Counted from the stretch's first letter, positions 33,528 through 45,812 are shown. The stretch: 64,000 nt of DNA from Isoetes taiwanensis (GCA_021234155.1 JAJEKV010000096.1:417501-481500); one strand, 5' to 3'. The notes: generated by a model from the sequence alone, not told the origin. Program-made: numbers and translations.

Positions 33528-34790
33528 TCATTTTGCAGATGGTCGTTGTTGCTCATATGTCTGCATGTATGCTTCAGGAAGAGCAACCATCTGAGGTAAA
33601 GTTTCTGCCACGTGAAGATCTTGCATTTCATACCTGCCACAGCACCACCAGAATTGTTGACAAGTGTCACTTTATTCTCTATCGTAAATATCTCTGTAAA
33701 AGCTTACCAGGTCTCTTCTGATTTGCACTGAACCAACACTCTATATGACCCTTCACCAGGTTTCCCATCATGGACAAGATTAGCAATTAAATCATACTTT
33801 GATCTTGTCTTCTGGTCTCCTTGTGACCTTGTTTAAAGGGATATAATCCTTCAGCTCCAAGTTCTTCACATGAAATGTTACTGCATAGGTAATGTCCATC
33901 TTAACAGTTATTTGGCTTACTTAATATAAACCTTGACTAAAGTCCAAAAGGTTGATCATGAAAACCACCTTACCCAAAGTTGGATTCTTCTCAATAAAGA
34001 AGTTGTTCTTAGTAAACCGCCTCATGTGTAGCATTAAGTATTGTGGAAGCCTAGTCACATGGTATCGCATCCAAGGTAATTGCGGTCTAACAACCTCAGT
34101 TACAAATTCACCATCAAGCTTCTTCAAGAAAATGGTTGCGGTCATGTTAAGTGAAAATAAAATAACGTTCATTATGAAAGGTTTGAGCAACATTCGTTAC
34201 CTGAGGAATGATATTTTTCTCCATAGCATCCTTGAAAAGCGGAGGTGGAGAAGGTCAAGACCAAGCATTATAAACGGCATTCTGATAGTCTCTCTTTCCA
34301 CTTCATATGAGTCGGCTCTTTCATCTTCTCCATTTATTGCCTCGTCCCCTTTATCCATTATACGTCTTTTCTGGACTTCCTTGACTACTTCTAATTCACC
34401 CTGCAATGGAAGATTTTAACATGAAGTTTAACACTAAGGAGCACAGAATTCTATCAAATATAAGCAAAAGATCTTACCTGAAAACATTTGAATATAATGC
34501 TGCTTTTGGCCTTCTTTGTTCCTCCAAGATCTGTATGCAGCGCATTTAAAAGCCATGATATAACCTGCCCTTTAATTTCGTGGATGCCAAATTTTTCTGG
34601 TCAATTCTTCAAATCGGTGAACAAGTGGAGACTTGCAGTTACTGTAATTCTCTAAAATCAGAAAAAGTCCGAAGCAGAGTGACCCGCATAAGTGGCTGGA
34701 TCATAACGTTTACAAAGTCCGCCTTTATGTTATTCAGGCCCTGAATCGACTGACTGGCAACTATTCTTGAAATGAAAATAGAATCGTCAC
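33528..34790 (-). pseudogene. USP39: captured USP39/SAD1-like gene (U4/U6.U5 tri-snRNP factor), C-terminal half with introns
   Basis: USP39/Sad1p is a catalytically inactive ubiquitin-protease homologue that stabilises the spliceosomal tri-snRNP. Minus-strand exons: about 34478-34790 (GLNNIKADFVNVMIQPLMRVT, then SPLVHRFEELTRKIWHPRN, ISWLLNALHTDLGG, SSIIFKCFQ), 34201-34400 (GELEVVKEVQKRR...ETIRMPFIMLGLDL), about 33974-34137 (DGEFVTEVVRPQ, MRYHVTRLPQYLMLHMRRF, NNFFIEKNPTL), 33708-33880 (FHVKNLELKDYIPL, SKYDLIANLVHDGKPGEGSY) and 33528-33633 (YEMQDLHVAETLPQMVALP, stop). GT-AG borders are preserved. A one-base deletion in the LDLPPPP region near 34250, a TAA in the first exon and a weak acceptor near 34137 make it a pseudogene. 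It lies inside the CACTA element, so it was captured as DNA. Confidence 0.88.
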
Positions 34791-34799
34791 AAAATACAG

Positions 34800-36480
34800 T
34801 AGGATAGAATTGCCAGAAAATGCTCAGATCTTCTTGCAAATAGGCTATGGCAAGCATAGTAGCTAAGTTGGGCGCCGCACTGTGAGCTGGGCCGACCCTA
34901 ATTTCAGATCTAGGGTTCGCAGATGGCTTTGGAGACTTAGGGTTCCGAAATGAGAACGAAACAGGGCAAACATAGCAATGTAGAAAATAATAATAATGTG
35001 AACCTTAGTTTTTAAGGCCAGAATATTGTATTTCTTAATGTTGCCATGAACCCATGGTGAAGATTTTGCAGATAACATAAACTCTTATACACAAGTACCT
35101 TTTTTTTTGTTCGTGTCGTGGTGATAGAACTTGGTAATTCAACCTGGCGTATTTTAGAATCATACGTAGGCTACCTTTATTGTGCGCGGACTCTTATGCC
35201 GTTGGAACAAACTTATGTTAAACCCTGCCTTTATGCCAAGTTGAGTTTCGTATGGACCCAATGTATAATAGTTCAATGTAAAATAGATCCGGCTTTTTAC
35301 AGTCTCTGAGCGCCCAAGAAAATGTGCCAAAATGATTTCAAATCATTGATGGAGTGTAGACGATGCTAGAATAGTGATCCGAATTGGCGATGCAGCAAAA
35401 TTGATGCCGAAATACCGAAGAGCCTTGTTCCCATAGCTGTTCTCGGTCGTAGGGGCATTTGAATATTTGAATATACAAGGGCATTTTGGCAATTACCCCA
35501 AATTACAAGGGCATTTTTTAAATTTTCCCTTGTTAAAATACCCATGTATTTATATATTTGCTAAAATGCCCTCCACCATAAAATAGTACAGTCGACTTGG
35601 TGCCAGTTCAGAACAAGGTTCAGAACCAAAAATCTATCGACTAAACCCCTCATTAATTAGTAACTTAAACGTCATGTATTATAGTTAACATGTATGAACA
35701 ATTAAACCCCTAGGTGAATGTGAAAGGAAGCTAGAGTCTGAATGCCATTTTGCTATTGGAAAAGATCTTAGAAATATTTGTTCTAAATTCGAAAGGTGAA
35801 GATATCTTTTAATTGCCTTGCGTCAGCAAACATATCTCTTTTCGCTTTCTTCCTTTAGTCCACTCATGTCCTTAAGCTGGTACAGAAGCCGATCCAGCAA
35901 CCAGTAAGCAACTAGATTCTAAAGCTTTTTATTTTGTCCCTTTCTAATTCTTGCTTTATCTGATGTTTTTTTTTCCCTAAATCACATTCCCCTGTTTTTA
36001 AGAGCTAAATTAAGCTGACATTATGCTCCTCGTGTTGAAGCCATTCTTATATCCCATTTGTTGTGAAAATACCTTCTTGTTTTGTGCTTGTATTCAAAGC
36101 AATGCCGACCTTGGTAACAAATCGGCAACAACAAATCCGACCCTGACAAATCAACCTGGACGGGTTCTGAATCCGGCCAAAAGTGGAATAGTTGCCACTT
36201 ACGCTTTCCATGAACAAAATTGTTACACTGCAACTTCATTGGAGCAAAGGGTTAGGGGCTCCGGTTCAAAATGCGGCGCCCGGGGAGTTAGGGGGAAGTC
36301 GTTCTTGAAATATGCGGCAATCTTAAAAAAAAAAAACCAATAACCAAAAAGATTTTCGGCATTTTTTTGAGCCATTTCCATCAAAATTTCTAGGGTCTTC
36401 CGGGTAACTACACTACAATATTCAGTATTTTCGATAGTCTTAAATATACGCATGCATTTCGTAGCATATATTTAAGATAA
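34800..36480. other. interior of CACTA element, origin unknown
   Basis: Several short frames (35118-35309 plus, 36023-36343 plus) with no recognisable domain. It may include the decayed 5' part of the USP39-like gene and other captured DNA. Confidence 0.4.
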
Positions 36481-36499
36481 TTTAATCTACATCATGAAA

Positions 36500-37150
36500 G
36501 TATAATATCTATTGAAGTTTATACATAAGCACTATGAATAACCACCCTTCTGGTTGGGAATTATAAATAACAACCATGCAAATTAAAATGGTACGGAAAC
36601 CCATGCTACAAATCATGTTCGATTGTTAGTAGACAATTCTGCAATAGAAAAACAACATGAATAACCACTAGATGTTTATATTGGCAGTAAAAACCACCTT
36701 GTAAACTAAATTAATTTTAATAAACCATACTACAAAAGAAAAACCAATGTGGTCGATTTTTAATAGACAATTTCGGCAATAGAAAACCAACATGAATAAC
36801 CACTAGGTATTTAAATTGGCAGTGAAAACCACCTTCCAAACTACACTAATTCTAATAAACCATGCTACAAAAGAAAACCAATGTGGAGAATCATCGTCTA
36901 GCATTGAAAAACCATACCATAAACCATTACCAACTTAATAATCGATGTTGTATCAATAAACTAACAAGAAAACCATGCTAGAAACCATTATCAATTTAAA
37001 TAAACCATGTTGCAACAAAAACTAGCATGAAAAACCACATCCTACTTATAAAAACCACTATAATATGTGGTTTCTATTAAGATTATTATTTTTTGCATAA
37101 GTAACCACATGTATAGTGGTTCCTTAGTGGTTAATTATGGCAGTTAAATT
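36500..37150. repeat. right subterminal repeat region with 134-bp tandem units
   Basis: AAACCA, AACCAC and AACCATG motifs recur every 10-30 bp. A larger unit beginning GACAATT at 36632 repeats at 36766 (134-bp period), sharing AACATGAATAACCACTAG and ACAAAAGAAAAACCAATGTGG-type blocks. Orientation is opposite to the left subterminal motifs. Confidence 0.75.
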
Positions 37151-37165
37151 TTAGGATGCCTTGTG

Positions 37166-37210
37166 ATTCAAAGTTCGAATACTCGAGCGGTCTACCATGG
37201 GCCCATTACA
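37166..37210 (-). repeat. gypsy LTR, right part
   Basis: ATTCAAAGTTCGAATACTCG ... GGGCCCATTACA. In minus sense this is the LTR start (TGTAATGGGCCC). Immediately outside, 37211-37222 reads AGTGGGAGAGAC in minus sense, a plausible polypurine tract, so this is the 3' LTR of a minus-strand element. Confidence 0.85.
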
Positions 37211-38060
37211 GTCTCTCCCACTAGAACTATGCTCGTCCTCGAGCATCCAAGCTATACCATGTCACAATGATTCTTCTTCTTCCTTATCCATAAGATGGAT
37301 AACATTGTTCAATCTTGGCCAATCAATTCTTCAATCTGCCATAATTTAAGTGGATATCATTCTCTAAATATAAATGCGTAACCTGGCCACTTAGTTCCAT
37401 TAAGTGCTTTCTTATACTCCAAGATTTTTTTGTCCAAGGCCAAGAACTTTTTCAAGGCTATCACCGACTATTCTAGCCATAACCCTAAGGCCAACAACAT
37501 TATAGACCTCAAGTAGGACCATGATGTAATCATGACATTTCCTTCTATGTCACACATCTGCTGTTTACACATGAGCTTCAATCCAACTATAGTCTGAATG
37601 CTATCAACTTAACAACTTATTGTTATTTTACCACTGGATATCAATATATAGATGCTGCATGGTTTTCTCAATTTTAGCTTCAAAAGGATGCACCTAACAT
37701 CACATCAAAAATCTTATTCATGATCAAATGAACCTTCCCTGAATATCATAGGCATTATTCCAATTTTTCTTGCCACCAGAGTATGCTACTACGAGATCAC
37801 ATCTACATTATAAGAAGTGGTTACCAAAGTGAAATGCAATACCTGTATCTTAATCTCCCTCAAGCATCACTTCCATTCTACGCACGCATTGGCAACCCTA
37901 AATCAAAGTTAGCCCCTTGATAACGTACATTTTCTAGCTTATCTGCTTTGCAGGATAGAAAATCAACCAAGATTATAGAAATACCAGGTAATCAATTTCA
38001 TATACCTTCATAAAACAATTTGTCACGCCTCCTCTAAGGCCATCATCTCCACATATATTC
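37211..38060 (-). mobile_element. gypsy internal region next to the 3' LTR
   Basis: Starts with the polypurine tract and a GCTCGAGGACGAGC block (37229-37242), common just before the 3' LTR of plant chromoviruses. The rest (to the junction near 38060) shows no clear pol motif. A short piece of it (CATTGTGACATGGTAT, TATAG-TTGGATG) recurs inside the mini-element at 47130-47180, which ties the two together. Confidence 0.6.
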
Positions 38061-38194
38061 AATAGCATCGATCCGAGCCATCGGATCGCCATTCTGGGAA
38101 GGGACGAGCTCCTATATAAGGCTCTTTCCTCTTTCGTCTCGGTTATCGGCGTCTTCTCACAGCAGCTCTTCTTCTATTGTCGTTGCTTCCCTCC
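38061..38194 (+). promoter_or_regulatory. 134-bp promoter-like repeat with TATA box, copy 1
   Basis: Identical over 134 bp to 45848-45981. It contains the inverted repeat CGATCCGA/TCGGATCG and then CTATATAAGGCTC, a good plant TATA box (about 38111), followed by a pyrimidine-rich stretch. Copy 1 lacks the left arm TTCCCAGAAT of the longer hairpin seen in copy 2. It is probably the start of a retroelement transcription unit; promoter activity is inference. Confidence 0.6.
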
Positions 38195-41100
38195 TGTCTT
38201 ACCATCTCATGTCTTCCCATTGCTTCTCTCCTGTCTTACCATCTCATGTCTTACCATCACAGACTCTTCCTTTTTCCTTCTAGCCTTATGTTCACATATT
38301 TTATCTTTCACTGCCATCATCCTGCTCTTGTTTTACAATTTTTGGCTCCTCCTCCTCGTCCTCGATTTGGCTGTTTGAAAGGTATGCTGCTTCTTCTCAA
38401 CTTATGAGGCATGCGAGGTCCTGCTGCTTTTTCTCAACTTCTGATGCATGCGAGGTATGAGCTATGGGTTTCTTCCAATATGCAAAGGTCCTTCGCTACA
38501 CAAGGAGATCTAACAAAATACAGATTGTTTCTGGCGGATTTGCACGATATGGAGTTTGCTTCTGAGGTCTTGCTTGCTAATTCTTTTGTGATCATGCATT
38601 TCTGTATTTCAGTTGCAATTTATGTTCTCAGAGAGGAGCATTTCTCTATGGCAAGATCGGTTTAACACATGCAATCTCCTGCCTTATTAATGTACTTCCA
38701 TGGGATTTAGCATGCAGTTGGGCTTTGATCTATCTGATGGGCTGTTTTACTTCTCCTCTTCCTTTAATATTCGGAGCATGCAACAGGAGCCTGCCAAAGC
38801 TGTTTCCTTTCCCCAGTTTGCAGCGCAGGGATTCGTCAGGCGCACCAGGAGATCTTGCTCTCCTTTTTTCATTCATTTGCTTCGGAGACGTCTTCACCTG
38901 TGAATCACACCTCCTAGCTTCTGCCTGGTAACCAGCTGCACCGAAATTATAGAAGCTGGAGCTTCATTGGTTACGGCTGGAAATCTGACCTATGGAGCGC
39001 CGAACCTTGAGTGGATGTGGTCGCTGGAGCTGAATCGTTGGTGCTGAATCGTTGGAGCTGAATCGTTGCTGGTCCATCCCTGTTTTCAGATAGGCTGTGA
39101 AGAAACAAGTTACAGTCTGTTTTTGGCTTGGCTCCATCGTCAAAGGCAAGGTGCCCCTTTTATTTCAATTTTCATAACTATCAATCTTGGTTATTCTTTA
39201 GTTTTGGATTAATATGATTTCCTTTAACACCCCTTGTCTTCACGAATAGCTTTGCCTTTTCAATTAAACCATCGTCCACGATTACCGTTTGCCGGTAAAT
39301 TGCCTCGCCTTGTCAGTAACTTGCCAGATTTACAAACCCATGCTATACAATTATCGTTCAACTTCTCTTGGTATCTTGTGAAATGGGCTTTTGGCGACTT
39401 TTTAATTTTGTCCGTCAGTTTGCCATTAACATTGTTTTCAACTTTATTACCCCCCTCGATCTTTTTCTTACCTTCAGGATAACACATTTGCACCAGCCCA
39501 CTGAACCACATTCATCGTCCCACCGTTTCGTTTCGCAAAAGTGTTATTCAATGCACTCTTTTCTTGGGGGACGTGTCTTTCCAGTTGTTTTTGACATCCA
39601 GTCACCTTTATCTCTACCCAGCACTAATAGTCTATCCTTCCTTATATTAGATATTCGTTTATCCTCATGCCACTTAACCATTTAAGCCTTTACCCTTTTT
39701 TTGGCTCACATTTTTATTATGGACCGTTGTTCCAACTTTGATTTGTCCTACAATTTGGTTGGGTGCCTCGCGTAGTTATTTTCCACTCTTGTTTAGGACG
39801 ATTGGCCTTTGTATTGGCCTTCGATTACGTGCTCGACATAACCTGATTTTCATTGAACACTTTTCATTTCATAACTATTCATTTGATCCATATGGCTCTG
39901 GAACTGCTCCATATCTTCCTTGATTATTAACTTGGTTTAAATGTTCTCTAAGGCTTTAATATTTGTATGGTGCAATTTTTTGTATGATGCATTCTCTATG
40001 CAGGAATTGCACTTCTATACATTTTGGTTTCTATGAGGTGTTAGGTTTTTTAATTCAAAGGTTGTTATAGCTTTGAATTTTGGATCTTCATTGCCTCCGT
40101 CCACATTTCCTCGAGCACTTTCCTCCTCCAATTCTCTATATTCCCTTTGTTAACCATGTCTTGGATGAAATTGATGAAAACATTTTGGCATCATGTGGTG
40201 GCTACTTTATTTGTCTAGATACATGCATCTTTTCTTTACATTTAATGATTTTTATTCTATTGGAATTGGCTTTTTACCCTGACTTTTTAAATTGACTATT
40301 CGAGCTTATACAGGGGTATGTCATATCCTACATGTTTCGTGTTTTTTCTAAATTCTTCCAGTTGAGTGTTCAATTGATGAACTTGCCTCGAGGCTCTAGG
40401 TTGGTTTTTCTGGCATGGAGCAGAGTTCGTTATGTCATTCGGGTGCTTTGTCCTTGATGTTCTTTCGTAGTTACAGACGTTGTAGCTATGGACATGGGTT
40501 GTAAGTTGCAACTTTGAGCTATTGTTTTTTGTTGGAACATGACCTTGATCCAAGTTTTATTTCATTTATCGCTCTCTCCCTCTCTGAAGTTCATCTTGAC
40601 CTTGACCAACCTTTGTCCTTCACCTTAACCTTGGCATTTACACGGATAGCATAATTATGAGTAATTCTTTTCTTGTCTTACTTTGATTTTGTCTTGTATC
40701 TATTTGCATTTTGGTGTGCATATTAGTCATACATCGTTAGTTCAAATACATCATTTGAGTTTCCATACTTCCTTTTATCTATATCTTGTGCATATTTATG
40801 TCTATATGGATTTGGAATCACTTAGCATGGCTATCGGTATGTGGTCTCATCTTTTCCTATGACATCTCATTTAAAATTACTCTCATTCCATTCTATTCTA
40901 TTCGATTCGTTTTCATTAAGGCAACGCAATCTTTGTCATAAGTGCATTCTATTTGGCATTTTTCGCTTGCATTGTGTTCTTGAAGTTGTTCTTTATGGTT
41001 TTCGGGTTTTTGAACGATCGTCTTGCCTTGTCATATGTTTGTAACTTGGGTTTATCTGGGTAGGAAGTATATTGCGTTCCATTGAGTTTTTGGCTTGCAT

Positions 41101-41704
41101 TATGCTGGCGATTGTCATTTATCATTGCGGCTTCGCGAAGTTGTATTCTCTGTTCTTGAACATGGGTGACATGTTATGTGGTTAGGTGGTTTTCCATTTT
41201 TTACGGACTCGGCACAGGTTTATTGCTTTATATAGCACCAATTTTATAAATTTGGGTGATTCTTTGTTTATGTCAGCTCCACTTTGTCATATTCGCAGTA
41301 GGCTTCTTTTTCCGTGCATCGCTTTTCTCTCAATATGTACATTACATACTCATTGTGTTTTCATTTCCTTTAACATGTACATTCCCTCATTTGCTTCTGC
41401 CACATGGCTAACCTCCGCGCACTCCTCTGTTACCTTGCCACTGTCCCCGTTAGTTTTGACTTCGATTTCCGCTCTTTTGCCCCTAACCTCAACCTTGATT
41501 TCCATCGTTGGTTCACTTGTCCATTTCCCCATAGGCCTCTTCACCATTCGATTGACTTGACTCGGCACAGGTTTATTGCTTATATCGCACCAATTTTATG
41601 GATTTGGGTGATCTTTTGTTTCTGTTAGCTCCACGTCGGCATCTTCGCAGTAGGTTTCTTTTTCCATGCATCGCTTTACTCACAGTATGTAACCTTATAT
41701 CGAA
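38195..41704 (+). mobile_element. T-rich retroelement-like region, non-coding
   Basis: More than 3 kb of strongly T-rich, A-poor plus-strand sequence with no protein domain in either strand. It includes a tandem pair at 41208-41345 and 41561-41698 (353-bp period, starting CTCGGCACAGGTTTATTGC). A segment at about 40410-40530 is a diverged copy of 44070-44190. The persistent strand asymmetry suggests the long untranslated part of one or more retroelements. Confidence 0.5.
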
Positions 41705-43776
41705 TATTTTATTCGTTCTTTGCTCGCCGAGTTCCTTGTTTTCTATATGCTGGGTCTCATATTGCTTCTCTTCGGTGATCACATGTTGCATTGCATACTT
41801 CTTTTACATATTTTCTATTGGTTTACGGTCATTGGCTCTATCTCAAATTTGTTTTTACACCACTTTTTCATATATGCATGTATTGGGTTGTCATTTTTTG
41901 CATTGAGATTTGCGAGTGGATTTGTCTAGTATCCGTTTACATTTTGATGCGAGTTCTTGTTCTGTTTTACTACCCTTTTGTTGGACATTTTGCTTCATAC
42001 TTGGTCTTAAAGCATTTCCTTTGTTGTCCTGGTACTCTTGACCTCTTGATATATTATGTTATGGATTGTCATCTCGGGATATGCCCATTTATTTGTCCGG
42101 AGAAAGTTTTTAATGTTTATCACGAGTTGCCTTATTTTGTATCTGGATGTGGCATGCTCTAATTTTCCACAGGACAATATGTAGTTCTTGTGTTCCCATT
42201 ACCCATTTCCTCACTTGGTTATTGGACTCACCTCATTATTCCTACCCGACCCTTGGCGTTCTCAACCTCCATCTCCTCGCTATCCTTGGCCATAACTTTT
42301 TCCTTTGACTTGGTTTTCACATTTTGACCTCCTTCCTTCAAACATCACCATCTTCACATTCTCTCGACTTGGGTCTCTTTTACCTATATCCGTGATGTCT
42401 TTCGGCTAGGAGCAGCACACGCGATCCTGCATGATGTCCTCGTGTCCCGTGGTTGCTTGATTTCCCTCCATGAAGCGCCTCGCTGGCGAAGGCGCCGGGC
42501 TTTGCCGAGCGCTGGCGCTGTTTGGTCGTCTGGGTGCCGTGAAGGGTGGCGCCTGGGAGGTGCAGTGATGGGTGGCGCCTGGGAAGGAGCGCTTCAGCCT
42601 AGTGAGGATGTGCCTCCTCTAAGCGACTTCCCTGGGCGTTTTCCTGAACGCCGCCTTCCCTGCGCGCCTGGGTGATTGGCGTTTGGGCCTATTGGATGCG
42701 CCTGTTTCCAACTTCAGCGGTGCCCTCAGGGCCACCGCCTTTTTGCAGGTAGCTGCTCTGTGGGTTTAGGGACTTGACCTGTTCCTGGTGGCAGCTCTTA
42801 TGGTCTAGTGGTTTGATCGGGCTCCTTCAGTGGGTCAGCACCGGGATCTTTGCACCAGCATCTATTTGCTCTGGTTTTAGTGAGAAGATGGAGATTTAGC
42901 GCGTGCGTAAGCTTGCACCAGTCCCTAGCACCCAGCTGTGAAGAGGTTACGGTTCGGAGGCGTTTGGTGAAGGTCTGTTTGTTGGAGGTATGCTTGTTGC
43001 TTCTTGCAATAGCATGGATTTTTGGATATGTAGTCATCCTGGCAACAGTTTTTTCCCATGTGGTTTTTAATCTGGGCCATGGTGATTATACTTTATTTTG
43101 TTTGTAAGGGCTTCGGTCCATGTTCTGGTTAGGGACTTCGGTCCCGTCTTGTACTTGGGTCCCATAACCCGTTGGGTTCCGCGGACGTTAAAAATTTCTT
43201 CCTTCTTCCTTCTGTCCCCTTGTCTAGTGCTTGCCTCTTGCCATTCGACTGCTGGACTTCAGACATTGGTATACTTTGTTTTTATTCTCTGGTCTCGGGC
43301 ACATTTTTTAGTCGGTATCTTATGCATCTTGCAAATGGAATTAAAAGTTACATTGAAATTGTTTTTCCTTGTGAAAATTGCATTTATGCACTTTTTCACA
43401 CCTGGTATCTAGTTTCTTATTGGCAGTTTATATTTTGGCAATGTTCTTTCATGTACCCTATTTTGCTAGACGTCTCGTCATCGTTTTTACGTGTCTTTAC
43501 GGGCAATCTTCCAACCCTTTTGCTAATGTTAGCATATTGTTTCGTTAGAATTATATCCTACCCTTAACCATAACTTCGGTCAATATTGCCTTGACTATCC
43601 TCCAGCGCCTCATTTCCACCGGTTCTTATCATCTCCTCGATCCTCCGTCCGGCGGCCCTCTTTTTCGTTTTTCTCCTTCCTCTTTACGTCCCTTATCCTA
43701 TCCGACTGCCCGTATGTGGTGGGGAAATTGCCTTCTCGCTATCGGCCTGGATCCATCTCAATATGATACACATTCG
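41705..43776 (+). repeat. large direct repeat, left copy (with insertion)
   Basis: Alignable with 44272-45633 at high identity, except that this copy carries 738 extra bases at 42466-43203. Both copies start TTCGTTCTTTGCTCGCCGAG and end CTATCGGCCTGGATCCATCTC. No conserved reading frame or protein motif is seen in either. Confidence 0.85.
42466..43203 (+). mobile_element. retroposon insertion with 3' TTCC-type tail
   Basis: Precisely absent from the right copy of the large repeat, so it is an insertion. Its 3' end carries GGGTCCCATAACC and GCGGACGTTAAAAA, the same terminal motif as at 1769-1806, followed by TTTCTTCCTTCTTCC. The flank TTCCCT/TTCCTT gives a short target duplication. A tRNA-like stretch (GGTCTAGTGGTTTGATCGGG, about 42799) resembles a pol III A box, but a convincing B box is lacking, so SINE status is uncertain; it may be a 5'-truncated LINE. 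Confidence 0.65.
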
Positions 43777-44271
43777 CTTTCGTCAGCGGGTTCTCGGTAG
43801 GCTGTCGGCGGGGGTTCCACATGATCTTTATCTTGCACCACGGTTTGTTTAAGGGGATTTGTCATGCAATTTGATTAGGTGCCCATTTTTCCTTATTCCA
43901 TTTGTCTCGGAACCAGAACACTTTATATGCGGGGATTTTTTACGTTCTTAGGGAACCTCGAAGGTGCGCATAAGGTAATTTCTTGTTTGTTGATTTCATT
44001 TGGGACCTGGACTTTTTTAGCTCCTTTTTGCTAAAGTTATTTGTGATGCATTTGGTCGCCTGTTGCAATACGTTGTGGGTTCATTATGTCATTTGGTGAT
44101 TTCTCCTTAATGTTTTTCCGTAGTTCGATTCTTGATGCTATTGACATGGGTTGTATATTGCAACTTTGAGCTATATCTTTGTGGACATGTATGGTGTACC
44201 TTATGGACATTGAGTTTTGAGTATCAGGGGGGAGCATGTTTTCTTTTCCTTTGATGCGCTTCATCGTATAT
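43777..44271. other. spacer between the large direct repeats
   Basis: T-rich like its surroundings. Part (44070-44190) is a diverged copy of 40410-40530. No gene seen. Confidence 0.5.
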
Positions 44272-45633
44272 TTTCTTCGTTCTTTGCTCGCCGAGTTCTT
44301 TGTTTCCTATATTCTGGGTCTCATATTGCTTCTCTTCAGTGATCACATGTTGCATTGCATACTTCTTTTACATATTTTCTATTGGTTTACGGTCATTGGC
44401 TCTATCTCAAATTTGTTTTTACACCACTTTTCCATATATGCATGTATTGGGTTGTCATTTTTTGCATTGAGATTTGCGAGTGGATTTGTCTAGTATCTGT
44501 TTACATTTTGATGCGAGTTTTTGTTCTGTTTTGCTACCCTTTTGTTGGACATTTTGCTTCATACTTGGTCTTAAAGCATTTCCTTTGTTGTCCTGGTACT
44601 CCTGACCTCTTGATCTATTATGTTATGGATTGTCATCTCGAGATATGCCCATTTATTTGTCCAGAGTAAGTTTTTAATGTTTATCACGAGTTGCCTTATT
44701 TTGTATCTGGATGTGGCATGCTCTAATTTTCCACATGACAATATGTAGTTGTTTTCCCATTACCCATTTCTTCACTTGGTTATTGGACTCACATCATTAT
44801 TCCTACCCGACCCTTGGCGCTCTCAACCTCCATCTCCTCGCTATCTTTGGCCATAACATTTACCTTTGACTTGGTTTTCACATTTTGATCTCCTCCCTTC
44901 AAACATCACCATCTTAACATTCTCTCGACTTGGGTCTCTTTTACCTATATCCGCGATGTCTTTTGGCTAGGAGCAGCTCACGCGATCCTGCATGATGTCC
45001 TCGTGCCCCGTGGTTGCTTGATTTCCCTTCTGTCCCCTTGTCTTGTGCTTGCCTCTTGCCATTCGATTGCTGGACTTCATACATTGGTATACTTTGTTTT
45101 TATTCTCTGGTCTCGGGCACATTTTTTAGTCGGTATCTTATGCATCTTGCAAATGGAATTAAAGGTTACATTGGAATTGTTTTTCCTTGTGAAAATTGCA
45201 TTTAGGATATTGTGTGGTCCCTTATCTATGCACTTATTCACACCTGGTATCTAGTTTCTTATTGGCAGTTTATATTTTGGCGATGTTCCTTCATGTACCC
45301 CATTTTGCTAGACGTCTCGTCATCGTTTTTAAGGTTGAGTTGTCTTTACGTGTCTTTACGGGCAATCTTCCAACCCTTCTGCTAACGTTAGCATATTGTT
45401 TCGTTAGAATTATATCCTACCCTTAACCATACCTTCGGTCAATATTGCCTTGACTCTTCTCCAGCGCCTAATTTCCACCGGTTCTTATCATCTCCTCGGT
45501 CCTCCGTCCGGCGGCCCTCTTTTCCATTCTTCTCCTTCCTCTTTACGTCCCTTATCCTATTCGACTGCCCGTGGTGGTAGCAGGACTGCCTTCTCGCTAT
45601 CGGCCTGGATCCATCTCGATATGGTACTCATTC
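44272..45633 (+). repeat. large direct repeat, right copy (empty site)
   Basis: Matches 41705-43776 without the 738-bp insertion; TGATTTCCCTTCTGTCCCC at about 45019 is the empty site. A few small indels elsewhere separate the copies. Confidence 0.85.
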
Positions 45634-45812
45634 TGCTCGTCGCGGCGGGGCCTCGGCAGCTGCGGTGCGGGGGGTTCCTCATGATGCTGCGCGCGCTCAC
45701 GGTTGCTGGCGCTCCTCTTCTTCTCCTTCTCGCTACGCGCTTCGCGACCCAACTCGATACTTGGAGGTTTCACGGCGTCTGGGCTTATAGTTAAGGAAGT
45801 TCTCTGGTAGTC

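Larger units (their letters stand above)
31558..37165. mobile_element. CACTA/EnSpm-type element carrying host-gene fragments
   Basis: 5608 bp. Termini are CACAAGGCACCC at the left and its near reverse complement GGATGCCTTGTG at the right, with AAAATT following inside both. Three-base target duplications ATT flank it (31555-31557, 37166-37168). The empty site is visible in the intact LTR at 46902-47059, where GCACATTCAAGG is continuous in reverse complement. The subterminal 600-700 bp on both sides are packed with ATGGTTT/AAACCAT and GTGGTTT/AAACCAC motifs in opposite orientation, as in CACTA elements. No transposase was found; the interior holds pieces of host genes. A 3-bp duplication and CAC ends fit CACTA, although the fourth and fifth bases differ from the canonical TA. 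Confidence 0.85.

Noticed and set aside
42442-42675. GC-rich open frame near 42.5 kb
   Set aside because: It starts in one repeat copy and runs into the inserted retroposon; composition alone explains the open frame.
42790-42860. tRNA-like stretch GGTCTAGTGGTTTGATCGGG
   Set aside because: An A box is plausible but no good B box or cloverleaf follows, so it is not called a tRNA gene; kept only as a weak SINE hint.
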